Shown here piece by piece: positions 22,944 through 32,739 of a stretch of 64,000 nucleotides of DNA; the first letter of the stretch is position 1, and each line of letters begins with the position of its first letter. The translations under genes were made by a program, and so were the position numbers. Under the pieces are notes generated by a model. It ran no database searches and was not told the origin of the DNA. It saw only the letters and a program-made list of their open reading frames with translations. Origin of the DNA: UBA11606 sp964504305 (GTDB taxonomy: Bacteria; Actinomycetota; Acidimicrobiia; Acidimicrobiales; Aldehydirespiratoraceae); the NCBI GenBank assembly GCA_964504305.1, contig CAZDEB010000011.1, forward strand, positions 1-64,000, written 5' to 3'.

Positions 22944-25628
22944 ATGTCTTGGGTGAGCGCTCTTCAAGGCGGCCTGAGGGTCTTCAAGTTTACCGACATC
23001 GAGGGAAGCACCCGTCTCTGGGAGCTTTACCCCGACGAGATGGGGCCTGCGCTTGCCCGTCACGACGTGATCGTCAGGAGCTGCATCGAAACAAATGGCG
23101 GGTCGGTGTTTGGACTGGCCGGCGATGGCTTCAAGGCCGTCTTTGATCTGCCTTCGGCATCGCTGAGCGCCGCCGACGCAATTCAGAGGGAACTGGCCGC
23201 CGAGGGGTGGCCGGACGGCGTCGAGATTCGGGTCCGCATTGGCGTCCACGTCGGGCGAGCCGAGAGTCGAGACGGCGAATTTTTCGGATCGGCGGTCAAC
23301 CGCGCCTCTCGGGTGATGTCAGCGGGACATGGTGGGCAGGTGTTGATCAGCGATACCGCCAAGAAGCTGGCCGACCAGCCCCGCGTAACCGACCTCGGGG
23401 TGCATCGGCTGAAGGACTTGTCGGCGCCCGAGCACATTTGGCAGCTCGACATCGAAGGGGCGAGTTCGTCGTTTCCGGCTTTGCGCACGCTCGAAGAGAG
23501 TCGCTCCAATTTGCCGGTGCGGCCCCGCCGTATGATCGGGCGCGAAGCAGAACTCGAACGGATCGTGGGGCTGGTCGAGAGCCATTCGATTGTCACCGTG
23601 TGCGGACCGGGCGGGGTGGGCAAGACCACCTTGGCCGAACAGGCCGCGGCCGCAGTTGCCCATGGATATCCCGACGGCGTTTGGTTGGTGGAGCTAGCAG
23701 GAGTCGAAGACCCGTCGGCCATCGCGTTTCAGTTTCTTGACGCGATGCGGTTGGGCGTAACCGAGGGGCGAACCGCGGCCGAAGCCGTTGTCGATGCCAT
23801 TGCCGACCGGCAGGTGATGCTCGTGGTTGACAACTGCGAACATCTTCGCTCGAGAGTCGGTCGCCTTCTGGCGGAGATCATGGCCGGATGCCCCAACGTT
23901 CGCGTAATCGCATCGAGTCGCGAACCCCTGGTTGTTCGAGGCGAGGCGGCGATGTTCATCGAACCGCTCCCCGTCGAGAGCCCGGGGCAACCGGCGATCA
24001 CCTTGTTCGTTGAACGGGCCCTCGAAGCCAATCCCGAGCTGGTGTTTTCCCAATCCGATAGGACCACCGTCGCTCACATCTGTGAGCGGCTCGACGGTTT
24101 GCCCTTGGCTATCGAGCTTGCGGCTGGCCGAATGCGAGCGTCCACGCTGGGCGACATTTCCGAACGTCTCAACGCCCGGTTCAGCTTGTTGCGGGGCCGC
24201 GGGGTGCAAAACGATCGGCACGCAACTCTTTACGACACGATCTCGTTTTCTCACCAGCTTCTCGAACCCGACGAGCGAATACTTTTTGATCGACTTTCGG
24301 TATTTGTTGGCTCGTTCAGTGTTGCTCAAGCCGAGGCGGTTTGCAGCGACGAGAGCCTTGACAGATACGAGATTTACGATCTCTTGAATCGGCTGGTCGA
24401 GAGGTCGATGGTTGTTGCCGATCTCCACGGACCCAAGGCTTCGTATCGTCTATTGCAGTCGTTGCGGGACTTCGCGGCGACGGAACTGTTGGACTCCGGG
24501 CCGTGGCGCGAGCGCCACGCAATCGAGTTCTCCCGCTGGGTAAGCGAGATCGCACCGGCCTTGGTGGGGCCCGAGGAAGAGGTTCTGCTGGCCGAGTTGG
24601 AAGCCGGATGGGACAACCTCCGCGCCGCGGTCTCGTTCGCTCGCGAGGAAGGCAACCTCGGATTGCTCGAGGCGCTTATTGCTCCGCTCAGCTCCGAGGC
24701 GCTCTACCGAGGTCGCACCGAGATTCGAGAGTGGTCACAAGCGGCATTGTTGATGGGTGACGACCCCAAACCGTCGACGCTTGCCGTCGACACCGCGTGT
24801 GCGTCGGTGCAGGGCGCTCAGGAATCGGTAGTTCGTACCGGCTCCGCCTATCACGCCATAGCTACCGGGGACCCAACAAGCGTCGATCCGTTCGCCACGT
24901 TGATGGTCGGGTTGGCGTTGCACCTGGCCGGCGAGCCCGAATTGGCTTTGGATCTCTACACCCTGGTCGAGACCCAGGCCCGAGGTCCTTTCGAGGTCGA
25001 GATCAGGGCGTGGGGACTGCTACAGCAGGCGCTGCTTCATACCTACTCCGAACGGCCCAACGAGGCCGCGGCCGCGGTAGAGCGGTGCCGAGCGCTCATT
25101 GAGGATCGCCAGACCGGCGCCACTGTGACGATTGGCTTTGAGCTCGTCGATACCCTTCGGGGCCTTGACTCGCCGGTGCGCACCGTTGAGCGCATGTCCG
25201 CTTCGGTCGAGATCGCCGAGCGGGTTCGCTGCATGCTGATCGGCTCGGTCAGCGCGATGGTGATGGCCAACGCAAGGGCCGCGCTCGGCGATGTTGGCCA
25301 GGCTTACCTGGACGCCGCGGGGGTTCTACGTCGTCATGCCTCGAGTCGAAACTTCACCGCCCTTACCCAACAGCTTCGGCGGGCCGCAACGATGCTTCTG
25401 CGAGTAGACGACCACGCGGTCGCGGTCACGATTCTCGACTATCTGGAGTACCAGCGCGCCGCCGAGCCGAACCCGGGCACGGCTCGCGACCTGGCGTTCT
25501 TGCTGCCCGTGGCGTTCGACAATCTGACCTCCGAGCAGCGCGAGACTGCCCGCGAGCAAGCTCGTGAACTCTCGCAGCAATCAGTCGTCGAGATTGCTGC
25601 AGCGGCGTTGGTTGCTGCCGCCGCTTAG
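22944..25628 (+). CDS. Class III nucleotide cyclase fused to NB-ARC/STAND ATPase
   Basis: The N-terminal cyclase homology domain (about 12-165) has both metal Asp residues (Asp18 in FTDIEGST, Asp61 in GLAGDGF) and Asn119/Arg123 in NRASR, so catalysis looks possible. A P-loop GPGGVGKTT (221-229) and a Walker B LVVDNC open a STAND ATPase module with GLPLAIELAA. A helical tetratricopeptide-like tail of about 350 residues follows, without the LuxR DNA-binding domain found in some relatives. Start ATG 22944 is chosen; GTG 22953 also fits FTDIEGST families. Likely a signalling ATPase that makes cAMP in response to an unknown ligand. Confidence 0.85.
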   Translation: MSWVSALQGGLRVFKFTDIEGSTRLWELYPDEMGPALARHDVIVRSCIETNGGSVFGLAGDGFKAVFDLPSASLSAADAIQRELAAEGWPDGVEIRVRIGVHVGRAESRDGEFFGSAVNRASRVMSAGHGGQVLISDTAKKLADQPRVTDLGVHRLKDLSAPEHIWQLDIEGASSSFPALRTLEESRSNLPVRPRRMIGREAELERIVGLVESHSIVTVCGPGGVGKTTLAEQAAAAVAHGYPDGVWLVELAGVEDPSAIAFQFLDAMRLGVTEGRTAAEAVVDAIADRQVMLVVDNCEHLRSRVGRLLAEIMAGCPNVRVIASSREPLVVRGEAAMFIEPLPVESPGQPAITLFVERALEANPELVFSQSDRTTVAHICERLDGLPLAIELAAGRMRASTLGDISERLNARFSLLRGRGVQNDRHATLYDTISFSHQLLEPDERILFDRLSVFVGSFSVAQAEAVCSDESLDRYEIYDLLNRLVERSMVVADLHGPKASYRLLQSLRDFAATELLDSGPWRERHAIEFSRWVSEIAPALVGPEEEVLLAELEAGWDNLRAAVSFAREEGNLGLLEALIAPLSSEALYRGRTEIREWSQAALLMGDDPKPSTLAVDTACASVQGAQESVVRTGSAYHAIATGDPTSVDPFATLMVGLALHLAGEPELALDLYTLVETQARGPFEVEIRAWGLLQQALLHTYSERPNEAAAAVERCRALIEDRQTGATVTIGFELVDTLRGLDSPVRTVERMSASVEIAERVRCMLIGSVSAMVMANARAALGDVGQAYLDAAGVLRRHASSRNFTALTQQLRRAATMLLRVDDHAVAVTILDYLEYQRAAEPNPGTARDLAFLLPVAFDNLTSEQRETAREQARELSQQSVVEIAAAALVAAAA

Positions 25629-26749
25629 CCAAACGCCGCTACGAAGTTGTCGGCCAGGTTCTCGAGGGCCAACGGCTCGATTCTCCCCCGAAACGTCAGC
25701 GACACTTGTTTGTCAATCGTGGCTACCCCGACGCTGATCAGGTCGTGGGCCGGCGGCGCAAAACGAACGTCAACGACTTGTTGCCAATGCGGTGTTGTGG
25801 GCACGATGCCCAGGTTCGACAGTACGGCGGTCTCGGCGCCGCGTCCGGCCCGGCGGGGCGCGCTTTGGCGAGGTTGGCCGGGCCTGGTCACGGCCCGGAT
25901 CAGTCCCAGTCGCCCCCCGATCGCTCGAGCTGAGGCTTGGCGCCGAATTGACGAACGCACGGCCTTCGCGGTTGCGCTCAGTGATTGGTCGCGGTGGGTA
26001 ACGGTGTTGGCATTGACCACTGCGTTACCCAAGCCCCGCCCGAACTCACCACGTCGGCGTAGGTCGATGGGGACGCCGACGGCGACGGCGCGACGCGACC
26101 AAGTGCAGGACCGCAGTGATCTGTGGAGTTGAGCTACGAGCAGGTCGTTGATCGAACAACCAGAGCCATCTCGGGTGCTTTGGATCGCATCGGTTGAGAT
26201 GTGACGCGTGCACAACGCCGTCTTCGCCAATACCGGCGGCCGACTCAGCAACGGCCGGGGAACGAGGTCGAAACTCGAACGCAGCCGCCCACTCGAGCGG
26301 GCCATGCCGTCGAGATCGTCGTCGGTAACCGGGTTTTGCGCCGGGGGCGCGGCTCCGCCAAGAACGCAAAGGAAATCATCGACGCACTGCAGAAGTCCCA
26401 CCCCGTCAGTGAAGGCGTGGTTCGCTACCCACGAGACCGTCCGAGAGTCCTGGGACCTATTGACTCTGACGGGACACTGTGTTGACAGGTCGAGATCACG
26501 ATCCAAGTCGGCACTGACCGGATCGGAGAGTAGATGGGTCGTTGGCGACCACTCGAGGCGTTCAGCCGTTGCAAGTACGGCAACAAGCTCGGGTCTTGAG
26601 TCAGTGAGGGTCGCGAGTGAGCGTCTGAAGCGCTCGGCCGATATGGGCGTGGCGAGGTCGATCTCGATCAGAACTGACCACGGCCTGGTTGGTCGTTGAA
26701 GCTTCAGCAGTCGGCCATCGAGCCAGTTGAGCGACCGGGCAGAGTTCAA
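25625..26749 (-). CDS. Condensation-superfamily acyltransferase (WES/DGAT or PapA-like)
   Basis: The 374-residue protein has the H-x3-D-G active-site motif at His111/Asp115/Gly116 (NHAFTDG) expected for acyltransferases of the CAT/condensation superfamily. Later segments such as GVPIDLRRRG and LSNLGIV resemble WES/DGAT and PapA enzymes. It probably moves an acyl group from acyl-CoA to an alcohol or lipid acceptor. It is last in an operon with udk and plsC; its TTG start sits inside the plsC stop (TTGA). Its stop overlaps the convergent cyclase gene by three bases. The PlsC neighbour suggests glycerolipid or storage-lipid synthesis. Confidence 0.75.
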   Translation of the reverse strand: MNSARSLNWLDGRLLKLQRPTRPWSVLIEIDLATPISAERFRRSLATLTDSRPELVAVLATAERLEWSPTTHLLSDPVSADLDRDLDLSTQCPVRVNRSQDSRTVSWVANHAFTDGVGLLQCVDDFLCVLGGAAPPAQNPVTDDDLDGMARSSGRLRSSFDLVPRPLLSRPPVLAKTALCTRHISTDAIQSTRDGSGCSINDLLVAQLHRSLRSCTWSRRAVAVGVPIDLRRRGEFGRGLGNAVVNANTVTHRDQSLSATAKAVRSSIRRQASARAIGGRLGLIRAVTRPGQPRQSAPRRAGRGAETAVLSNLGIVPTTPHWQQVVDVRFAPPAHDLISVGVATIDKQVSLTFRGRIEPLALENLADNFVAAFG

Positions 26750-27426
26750 CGCCGAGCCGAAGACGGCTCTAGGCCGAGAATAATTTCTGAGATGGCATCC
26801 ATCACCGCTTCGACGTTTGCTCGATGCAAGCCCGGTGCCATCTCGACTGGATCACCAAACTGCATCGTGATGGTGGGCCGGTCCCATGGCCGCACGATTG
26901 GTCTGGGGTCGTCTCGGGGCCAAACCTTGTCGGTGCCGATCAGAGCGCCCGGTACTACGTCTACTCCGGCTCCGCAGGCGATCTTCGACATGATCTTGTG
27001 GCCGCTGCCAACCCCTGTCGGCCGATCCTCGGGGGGCACAACGCGGCCCTCAGGGGTGATGAGGAGATGATGGCCGGCGTCGAGGCATTCGATGGCTTCG
27101 GCCACCGTATCGATCGCGCCGCGGCCGCTGCGTAGACGGATTGCTCCGATGCTGTCGAGCAAGCGAGCCAACCGAGGGTCGTCCCAGAGCCATTCGGCCG
27201 ATAGGACTCGTGCCGAGTGCCCGACCGCAGCGAGAGCCCGTATCCCGACCGCAACATCCATGACGCTTCGGTGGTTGGCGGCGATTAGACAGGGCTCGCC
27301 GAAAGCCTTGATGGCTCGTTCGGTGGCCGGACGACTGTCCCAGCGGATGAGAGGCGCGCTGAGAAAGCGGGTGGCACGGTCGGCGCGGCGAAAGTTGCGA
27401 GCGAAATCTGGCGGCGGTCCACTCAA
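26746..27426 (-). CDS. PlsC-family 1-acylglycerol-3-phosphate acyltransferase
   Basis: Glycerolipid acyltransferase fold with the H-x4-D catalytic motif (His52 to Asp57 in NHRSVMD), the substrate-phosphate motif TPEGRVV, and VVPGALIGT near the C-terminal third. 226 residues, typical for the short bacterial forms. TTG 27426 overlaps the udk stop (TTGA). It is coupled downstream to the condensation-type acyltransferase, so the two may acylate the same lipid backbone in sequence. Confidence 0.85.
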   Translation of the reverse strand: MSGPPPDFARNFRRADRATRFLSAPLIRWDSRPATERAIKAFGEPCLIAANHRSVMDVAVGIRALAAVGHSARVLSAEWLWDDPRLARLLDSIGAIRLRSGRGAIDTVAEAIECLDAGHHLLITPEGRVVPPEDRPTGVGSGHKIMSKIACGAGVDVVPGALIGTDKVWPRDDPRPIVRPWDRPTITMQFGDPVEMAPGLHRANVEAVMDAISEIILGLEPSSARR

Positions 27427-28043
27427 CTCGCGACGCGCCGGTCGGTGCGAAGGCGGGTGATGATCTCGTCGGCGACGCTGCCGTACTGTTCGTCGATAGC
27501 GACGATCCGGTCGGCCAGCGAACGAAACGGTTCAACGAACTGGTCGTGCATCGGCGCAACAGTGGCCCGGAATTGGCGCACAACGTCCTCGGCGTCTCGG
27601 CCCCGCTCGGCGACGTCGCGTTTGATGCGGCGGGCCAGTCGCACGTCTTCGGGGACGTCGATGAACGCAGAGAGGTCGAGGTGGCTCTGCACGGCGGGGA
27701 AACTCAACAACAAGATGCCTTCGACGATAACGATGGGGCGAGGCTCGACCCGGACTCGCGCAGCGGTGCGGGTGTGCGTCGCAAAGTCGTACACCGGAGC
27801 TTCGATGGTTTGGCCGGACCGGAGCAGCTCCAGATCGGCGGCGAATAAGGCATGGTCGAGCGAATCCGGATGGTCGTAGTTGACCATGGCCCGCTCGGGC
27901 GGCGTCAGGTGACTTTGGTCGCGGTAATAGGAGTCGAAGGCCAGCACGCTCACCTGATCAGCACCGAGACGATCGAGGAGATGACGGGTAAGGGTGGTTT
28001 TGCCAGCGCCCGAGCCGCCACAGATTCCGCAAGTCTTGACCAC
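27423..28043 (-). CDS. udk: Uridine kinase
   Basis: Phosphorylates uridine and cytidine for pyrimidine salvage. P-loop GGSGAGKTT (9-17), the DSYYRD substrate segment, YDHPDSLDH, APVYDFATHTR and VIVEGILLL are all family signatures. About 206 residues, full length. It starts an operon with plsC and a second acyltransferase; a shared function is not obvious. The divergent aminotransferase gene begins 70 bases upstream. Confidence 0.92.
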   Translation of the reverse strand: MVKTCGICGGSGAGKTTLTRHLLDRLGADQVSVLAFDSYYRDQSHLTPPERAMVNYDHPDSLDHALFAADLELLRSGQTIEAPVYDFATHTRTAARVRVEPRPIVIVEGILLLSFPAVQSHLDLSAFIDVPEDVRLARRIKRDVAERGRDAEDVVRQFRATVAPMHDQFVEPFRSLADRIVAIDEQYGSVADEIITRLRTDRRVAS

Positions 28044-28113
28044 GGGATGGCACCGTAGCGTTAACCGGCTCGTGATATCGAGGTGACGGCGCGATCCATG
28101 TCAGGATCGGCTC

Positions 28114-29274
28114 ATGCGAACCCCGGCTACCAGAGCAAGCATCTCGCCGTTTTACGTGATGGAGGTGATGCGGGCGGCCGAGGAACGCGAAAATGCGGGC
28201 GTCGAAGTTCTTCATCTCGAGGTTGGTCAGCCCAGCACCCCTGCCCCCGCTGGAGTGCTCGCGGCGGCTCATAGCGCCCTTGATGACGACGCCCTCGGCT
28301 ACACGACCGCGGCAGGGTTGGAGAGTCTGCGAGTCCGCGTCGCCCAGCACTACAAGCACTGGTACGACGTCAGCGTTTCTCCGGCATCCCTGATGTTCAC
28401 CGTTGGGGCGTCAGGGGCGTTTGTGGCCGCGTTCTTGGCCGCCTTCGAACCCGGCGACCGGGTGGCGGTCCCGTCGCCGGGATACCCCTGCTACCGCAAC
28501 GCTCTGGCGGCGCTCGGGGTGGAAGTAGTCGACGTCCCCACCTCGATGCAGACTCGTTTCCAACCAACCATTGACCAACTTGAGGCTCTGGGAGATCTTG
28601 ATGGCCTGGTTCTCAGCTCGCCGTCGAATCCGACCGGCACGATGCTCGACGCGTTGGGAATGGAAGAGATCACGACGTGGTGTCGCAACAACGATGTGTG
28701 GTTCGTTTCCGACGAGATTTACCACGGGATCACTTACGCCGACCCGGCACCGACCGCGCTTCAATTCGATCAGGACGCGATCGTGGTGAACAGCTTTTCA
28801 AAATACTTTTCGATGACCGGCTGGCGCTTGGGGTGGATCGTCATGCCCGAGGTATTGAGCGTTCCGCTGACCCGAATTGGTCAGAACTTTACGATTGCTG
28901 CACCAACGCTTTCCCAGCTTGGAGCGGTCGCAGCATTTGATTGTCACGACGAGCTCCAAGGCCACATTGTTCGTTACAGCGAGAACCGATCGGTTATCAT
29001 CGACGGCCTACGAGCGGCCGGGATCACCGAATTGGCACCGGCCGATGGCGCCTTTTACATCTGGGCCAACGTCAGCCACCTCGGCGCCGACAGCCAAGAA
29101 CTTTGTGCCCGCTGGCTCGACGAATTGGCAATTGCTGCGACCCCCGGAGTCGATTTCGATCCAACCAACGGCCACCGGTTCGTGCGGTTCTCATTTGCGG
29201 GCTTGACCAAGGATTGCACCGAAGCGATGGCTCGCCTGAAAGAATGGACCGAGTCCGCAACGAGGAAGCTATGA
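28114..29274 (+). CDS. PLP-dependent class I/II aminotransferase
   Basis: Fold-type I aminotransferase, 386 residues. PLP lysine is Lys230 in NSFSKYFSMTGWRLGW, the cofactor-nitrogen Asp is Asp200 in VSDEIYHG, and SSPSNPTG (168-175) and the C-terminal VRFSFAG (carboxylate Arg) are present. It belongs with aspartate/alanine-type enzymes; the exact substrate cannot be read from sequence. Its TGA overlaps the ATG of the next gene (ATGA), coupling it to an enoyl-CoA hydratase. Confidence 0.88.
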   Translation: MRTPATRASISPFYVMEVMRAAEERENAGVEVLHLEVGQPSTPAPAGVLAAAHSALDDDALGYTTAAGLESLRVRVAQHYKHWYDVSVSPASLMFTVGASGAFVAAFLAAFEPGDRVAVPSPGYPCYRNALAALGVEVVDVPTSMQTRFQPTIDQLEALGDLDGLVLSSPSNPTGTMLDALGMEEITTWCRNNDVWFVSDEIYHGITYADPAPTALQFDQDAIVVNSFSKYFSMTGWRLGWIVMPEVLSVPLTRIGQNFTIAAPTLSQLGAVAAFDCHDELQGHIVRYSENRSVIIDGLRAAGITELAPADGAFYIWANVSHLGADSQELCARWLDELAIAATPGVDFDPTNGHRFVRFSFAGLTKDCTEAMARLKEWTESATRKL

Positions 29275-30086
29275 CCGAATACGAAAGCATCAGCGTTGAG
29301 TACGACGGCCACGTGGCTTGGGTGACGCTCAATCGGCCCGCTGCCTACAACGCCTTCAATCCCACTATGCAAGCCGATTTGAAGGCCGCGTGGCGCAGCT
29401 TTCGGACCGACGACAATGTCAGAGCGATTGTTTTGACGGCCGCTGGCTCCAAAGCGTTTTGTGTGGGGATCGACCGTAACGAGGCCGAGTTCACGAACCT
29501 GTCGGGAAGCGAACAGCTTTACGGCACGTCGAACAACTTCATGTACGACGATCCCGGCGACGATCTGGGGCCCAAATCCTGCGATCTTTGGAAGCCGGTT
29601 ATTTGCGCAGTGAACGGCATGGCCTGCGGCGGAGCGTTCTACATGTTGGCCGAGGCCGACATCATCATCTCGGCGGACCACGCCACGTTCTTTGACCCTC
29701 ACGTCACCTACGGCATGGCCGCGGTCTACGAGCCGATCAAAATGCTGCAACGTATGCCGTTGGGCGAAGTGCTGCGGATGTCGCTGCTGGGCAATCACGA
29801 ACGGATGTCGGCCCAGACCGCTCACCGCATCGGCCTGGTGAGCGAGGTTTGTGATGGCGACGAACTATTGGCGAGAGCAAAGTGGCTGGCCGACTCGATT
29901 GCGTCGCAGCCGCCCATTGGGGTGCAGGCAACGATGCGAGCAGTGTGGGCGGCCAGCGACCTGGGGCCCAAGAACGCACTGTCGATGGGCCCAGCACTGC
30001 TCACCACCGGGTTTGACCGGGCCGCGATAGAGGCCGGGGGAGAGGCATTCTCGACCGGCGCTCGGATCGAACCCGAGGTGCGCTGA
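29271..30086 (+). CDS. Enoyl-CoA hydratase/isomerase family protein
   Basis: Crotonase fold of 271 residues. It has the N-terminal VTLNRPAAYNAFNP, the first oxyanion-loop region KAFCVGIDRNE and the second NGMACGGAFYML. Usual catalytic Glu positions are replaced by Asp/His-type residues around ADIIISADHATFFDPHV, so the reaction (hydration, isomerisation or hydrolysis) is uncertain. The ATG at 29271 is inside the aminotransferase stop. The longer frame from 28941 is within the aminotransferase gene and is not used. Confidence 0.85.
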   Translation: MTEYESISVEYDGHVAWVTLNRPAAYNAFNPTMQADLKAAWRSFRTDDNVRAIVLTAAGSKAFCVGIDRNEAEFTNLSGSEQLYGTSNNFMYDDPGDDLGPKSCDLWKPVICAVNGMACGGAFYMLAEADIIISADHATFFDPHVTYGMAAVYEPIKMLQRMPLGEVLRMSLLGNHERMSAQTAHRIGLVSEVCDGDELLARAKWLADSIASQPPIGVQATMRAVWAASDLGPKNALSMGPALLTTGFDRAAIEAGGEAFSTGARIEPEVR

Positions 30087-30139
30087 GTCGCCTCGGCCAA
30101 CCCAGCACCGCAGGGTAGAGATCGAGATCGTTGTCGAGA

Positions 30140-30553
30140 TCAGGCGCCGAGTCGGGCGCGGGCGGCGGCGCTCATGTCGAGCAGGCGCTGAGGGATTGCC
30201 ACGCCGTTGACCGTTGCTCCGCCGCTGGCCGCTGAACTACCAGAAGCGGCGTCGTCGGGCGCGTTGGATGCCGCCTCGGCTGCTGCCTCGGCTGCAGCGG
30301 CTGCTGCTATTGCTTCGCGGTCTCGCAACACGAGGAAGGTGTCGTAGTCCTTCAGCCCAACAAGTGATTGATGGCTGATGTGGCCTGCCGACGAGCCGTC
30401 GGCGAAACGAACCCAGTAGCGCTTCCAGGTGACCCCGTTGGCCAGGGCAACCTTGCCGCTGGTGCCTGCTGGGTAACCGGGGATGTCGTCTACGAGCCTG
30501 ACTTTTTGTCCCGGCTTGAAGAGGCGGCCTTGAAGTTCTGCGGTGGTGGACAC
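30140..30553 (-). CDS. Small SH3/KOW-like protein of unknown function
   Basis: 137 residues from GTG 30553. Residues ~10-60 look like a small beta-barrel (GQKVRLVDDIPGYPAGTSGKV, then YWVRFADGS), reminiscent of KOW/SH3-like folds. A run of Ala/Glu (AAAAAEAAAEAA) and an Ala/Ser-rich linker precede a conserved-looking tail, IPQRLLDMSAAARARLGA. Function unknown. It is divergent from the amidohydrolase. Confidence 0.65.
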   Translation of the reverse strand: MSTTAELQGRLFKPGQKVRLVDDIPGYPAGTSGKVALANGVTWKRYWVRFADGSSAGHISHQSLVGLKDYDTFLVLRDREAIAAAAAAEAAAEAASNAPDDAASGSSAASGGATVNGVAIPQRLLDMSAAARARLGA

Positions 30554-30626
30554 GAGGCGAAAATCTAGCCGTTTCGCGCCGCCAACGCCGACATCGGTAC
30601 TATTCGGTCATAACCGGAGGTCCACC

Positions 30627-31817
30627 ATGACAGCTGAGCAGCTCGATTTTGTCCCCTTTGACGCCGACAACCACTACTACGAAGCGCTCGACGCATTCAC
30701 TCGACACGTACCGGCCGCTATGCAGCCAAGAGTCGTCCAGTGGATCGACATTGGTGGACGTCAACACCATCTGGTGGGCGGAAAGCTGTGCAAAGCGGTA
30801 GCCAATCCGACGTGGGATCCGATTGCCAAACCCGGAGCGTTACGCCCCTATTTCGAAGGAAACCCCGAACGTCTCAACCCTCTCGACATGCTGAAAGATC
30901 GAGAGCCGTTGCCCGCCTATTACATGGACCCGGCCGAGCGGGTGAAGGTCGTCGAGCAGCAGGGCCTGCAAGCAGTGTGGCTATTCCCGACGTTGGGCGT
31001 GCTGTACGAAGAACTCATCAAACACGACACTGCCGCGGTTGTCACCCTGATGCAGGCTTTCAACCAGTGGATGCACGACGACTGGACCTACAACTTCGAC
31101 AACAAGATTTTTGCCGCTCCCTACATCACGTTTGCCGATGTCGATGCGGCCGTTGCCGAGGTCGACAAAGTTCTGGGCCTTGGCGCCCAGGTTTTGGTGA
31201 TGCGCCCCGCTCCGGTCACCACGGCCACTGGCGTGTTGTCGCCGTTCAACGAAGCGTTTGACCCGGTCTGGGCTCGCATCAACGAAGCGGGAGTCACGGT
31301 GGTGATCCACGCATCGGACGCCGGCTATTCGTCCAATGGCTACGCCGACGACCGGTTTTCTTCGGTCGGTATGGGCAGCGGTGCCGGCCCCAACTTGCGG
31401 GGTTTCGCCATCGAACGAGCCGCTCAGGACTGGCTCATCCAAGCGATCTTCGAAAAACTTTTCGACCGATTCCCGAACCTGCGGGTTGGTTCGGTCGAGA
31501 ACGGATCAGACTTTTTGGCGCCAATGTTTCGCAAGTTCGATCAAACGGCCAAGAAGTCGTACTGGTGGTTCAAGGATCATCCGATCGACACCTTCAAGAA
31601 ACATGTCTGGATGAATCCGTTTTGGGAGGATGACGTCAACGAGGTTGTCGAATTGATGGGCTCGGATCGGGTCATCTTCGGTTCGGATTGGCCTCACATC
31701 GAAGGCATGCCGTCTCCGCTCGACTACGTGGTCGAGTTGAAGAACTTCGACCCCGAGCAAAAGCGGCAGATCTTGCTCGACAACGTGAGCTTTCTCAACA
31801 CCCCCCAGCCCCTCTAG
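30627..31817 (+). CDS. Amidohydrolase family 2 (COG2159) metal-dependent hydrolase
   Basis: 396 residues starting at ATG 30627, preceded by CCGGAGG at a six-base spacing, which decides this start over upstream options. A metal-site variant FDADNHYYE opens the TIM barrel, followed by VIHASD, SVENGSDF and the C-terminal FGSDWPHIEGM with its catalytic Asp. The family includes decarboxylases and hydrolases of aromatic or lactone compounds; substrate unknown. A TACTAT -10-like box lies at 30599-30604. Confidence 0.85.
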   Translation: MTAEQLDFVPFDADNHYYEALDAFTRHVPAAMQPRVVQWIDIGGRQHHLVGGKLCKAVANPTWDPIAKPGALRPYFEGNPERLNPLDMLKDREPLPAYYMDPAERVKVVEQQGLQAVWLFPTLGVLYEELIKHDTAAVVTLMQAFNQWMHDDWTYNFDNKIFAAPYITFADVDAAVAEVDKVLGLGAQVLVMRPAPVTTATGVLSPFNEAFDPVWARINEAGVTVVIHASDAGYSSNGYADDRFSSVGMGSGAGPNLRGFAIERAAQDWLIQAIFEKLFDRFPNLRVGSVENGSDFLAPMFRKFDQTAKKSYWWFKDHPIDTFKKHVWMNPFWEDDVNEVVELMGSDRVIFGSDWPHIEGMPSPLDYVVELKNFDPEQKRQILLDNVSFLNTPQPL

Positions 31818-31835
31818 CTCGACGGTGAAGCGGCC

Positions 31836-32717
31836 ATGACCGATCAACATCAGGACCACTCGGGGTCGGGTCGGGCTCTTTGGGGCGCAACCGCGGCCAA
31901 CTCGGTCTTGTTGGTGGTTCAAGTCGTGGGGGCGGTCACCTTCGGCTCGGTCGCGTTACTCGCCGACTCGGTCCATCAGGCATCCGATGTCGTGTCGCTG
32001 TTATTGGCGGTGGTCATCGCCTCGCTTGTCGCCCGACCGGCGTCGAGTCGCTACACGTTCGGGTTCCGGCGCGCCGATGCTCTGGGTGGACTGGTTCATG
32101 CCGCGCTGTTGATCGCTGGCGCGGCCTTTGTCGGTCTCGAATCGGTCGACCGATTCAGTGGCGACCACCAAATCGACGGTCTCGGAGTCATCATTGTTGC
32201 CATCGGCGGCCTGATCGTGAACGGCGCGACGGCCCGCTGGTTGCACGGTGCCCATGGCCATTCCCTCAACGTCGAAGGGGCGGTGCTGCATTTGGTCGCC
32301 GACGCTCTCGGTTCGTTGGCGGTGCTGATCGGCGGCATTGCCTTTGTGATCACCGACGAGCCGCTGGTCGATGCATTGGCGTCGCTGGTGGTGGTGGTTT
32401 TGATCATCGGCTCGGCGATACAGCTCACGCGGTCGTCTCTGCACGTTTTGTTGGACGGCGTGCCCCGCGGGGTGGACGTGGACGAACTCCGCCTGCTGCT
32501 CCTCGACGACCCGATGGTCACCGAAGCTCATCACCTGCACGTGCGCACACTTGACGGCTCGACGCTGAGCCTCACCGCCCACGTTCAAGTCGACACCGAA
32601 GACCTTCACCAAGCTCAGGTTGTAACCGATCGTCTTGGGGTAGCCCTCGCCGTGGCGGGCATCGGCCACGTCACCCTGCAGGCCGAATGCCATCCATGTG
32701 ACGACGCCGACTGCTGA
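31836..32717 (+). CDS. Cation diffusion facilitator (Zn/Co/Cd/Mn efflux)
   Basis: A six-helix CDF exporter of 293 residues that trades divalent metal for protons across the inner membrane. Membrane metal site: Asp44, His47 and Asp51 in LLADSVHQASD on helix 2, and H-x3-D in LHLVADALGS on helix 5. A His-rich loop (HGAHGHS) lies between helices 4 and 5, and a cytoplasmic C-terminal domain follows VLLDGVPRGV. The His-containing site A favours zinc-type specificity. It begins 18 bases after the amidohydrolase stop. Confidence 0.9.
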   Translation: MTDQHQDHSGSGRALWGATAANSVLLVVQVVGAVTFGSVALLADSVHQASDVVSLLLAVVIASLVARPASSRYTFGFRRADALGGLVHAALLIAGAAFVGLESVDRFSGDHQIDGLGVIIVAIGGLIVNGATARWLHGAHGHSLNVEGAVLHLVADALGSLAVLIGGIAFVITDEPLVDALASLVVVVLIIGSAIQLTRSSLHVLLDGVPRGVDVDELRLLLLDDPMVTEAHHLHVRTLDGSTLSLTAHVQVDTEDLHQAQVVTDRLGVALAVAGIGHVTLQAECHPCDDADC

Positions 32718-32739
32718 GCACCTGATAGCTCGCTCGGCT

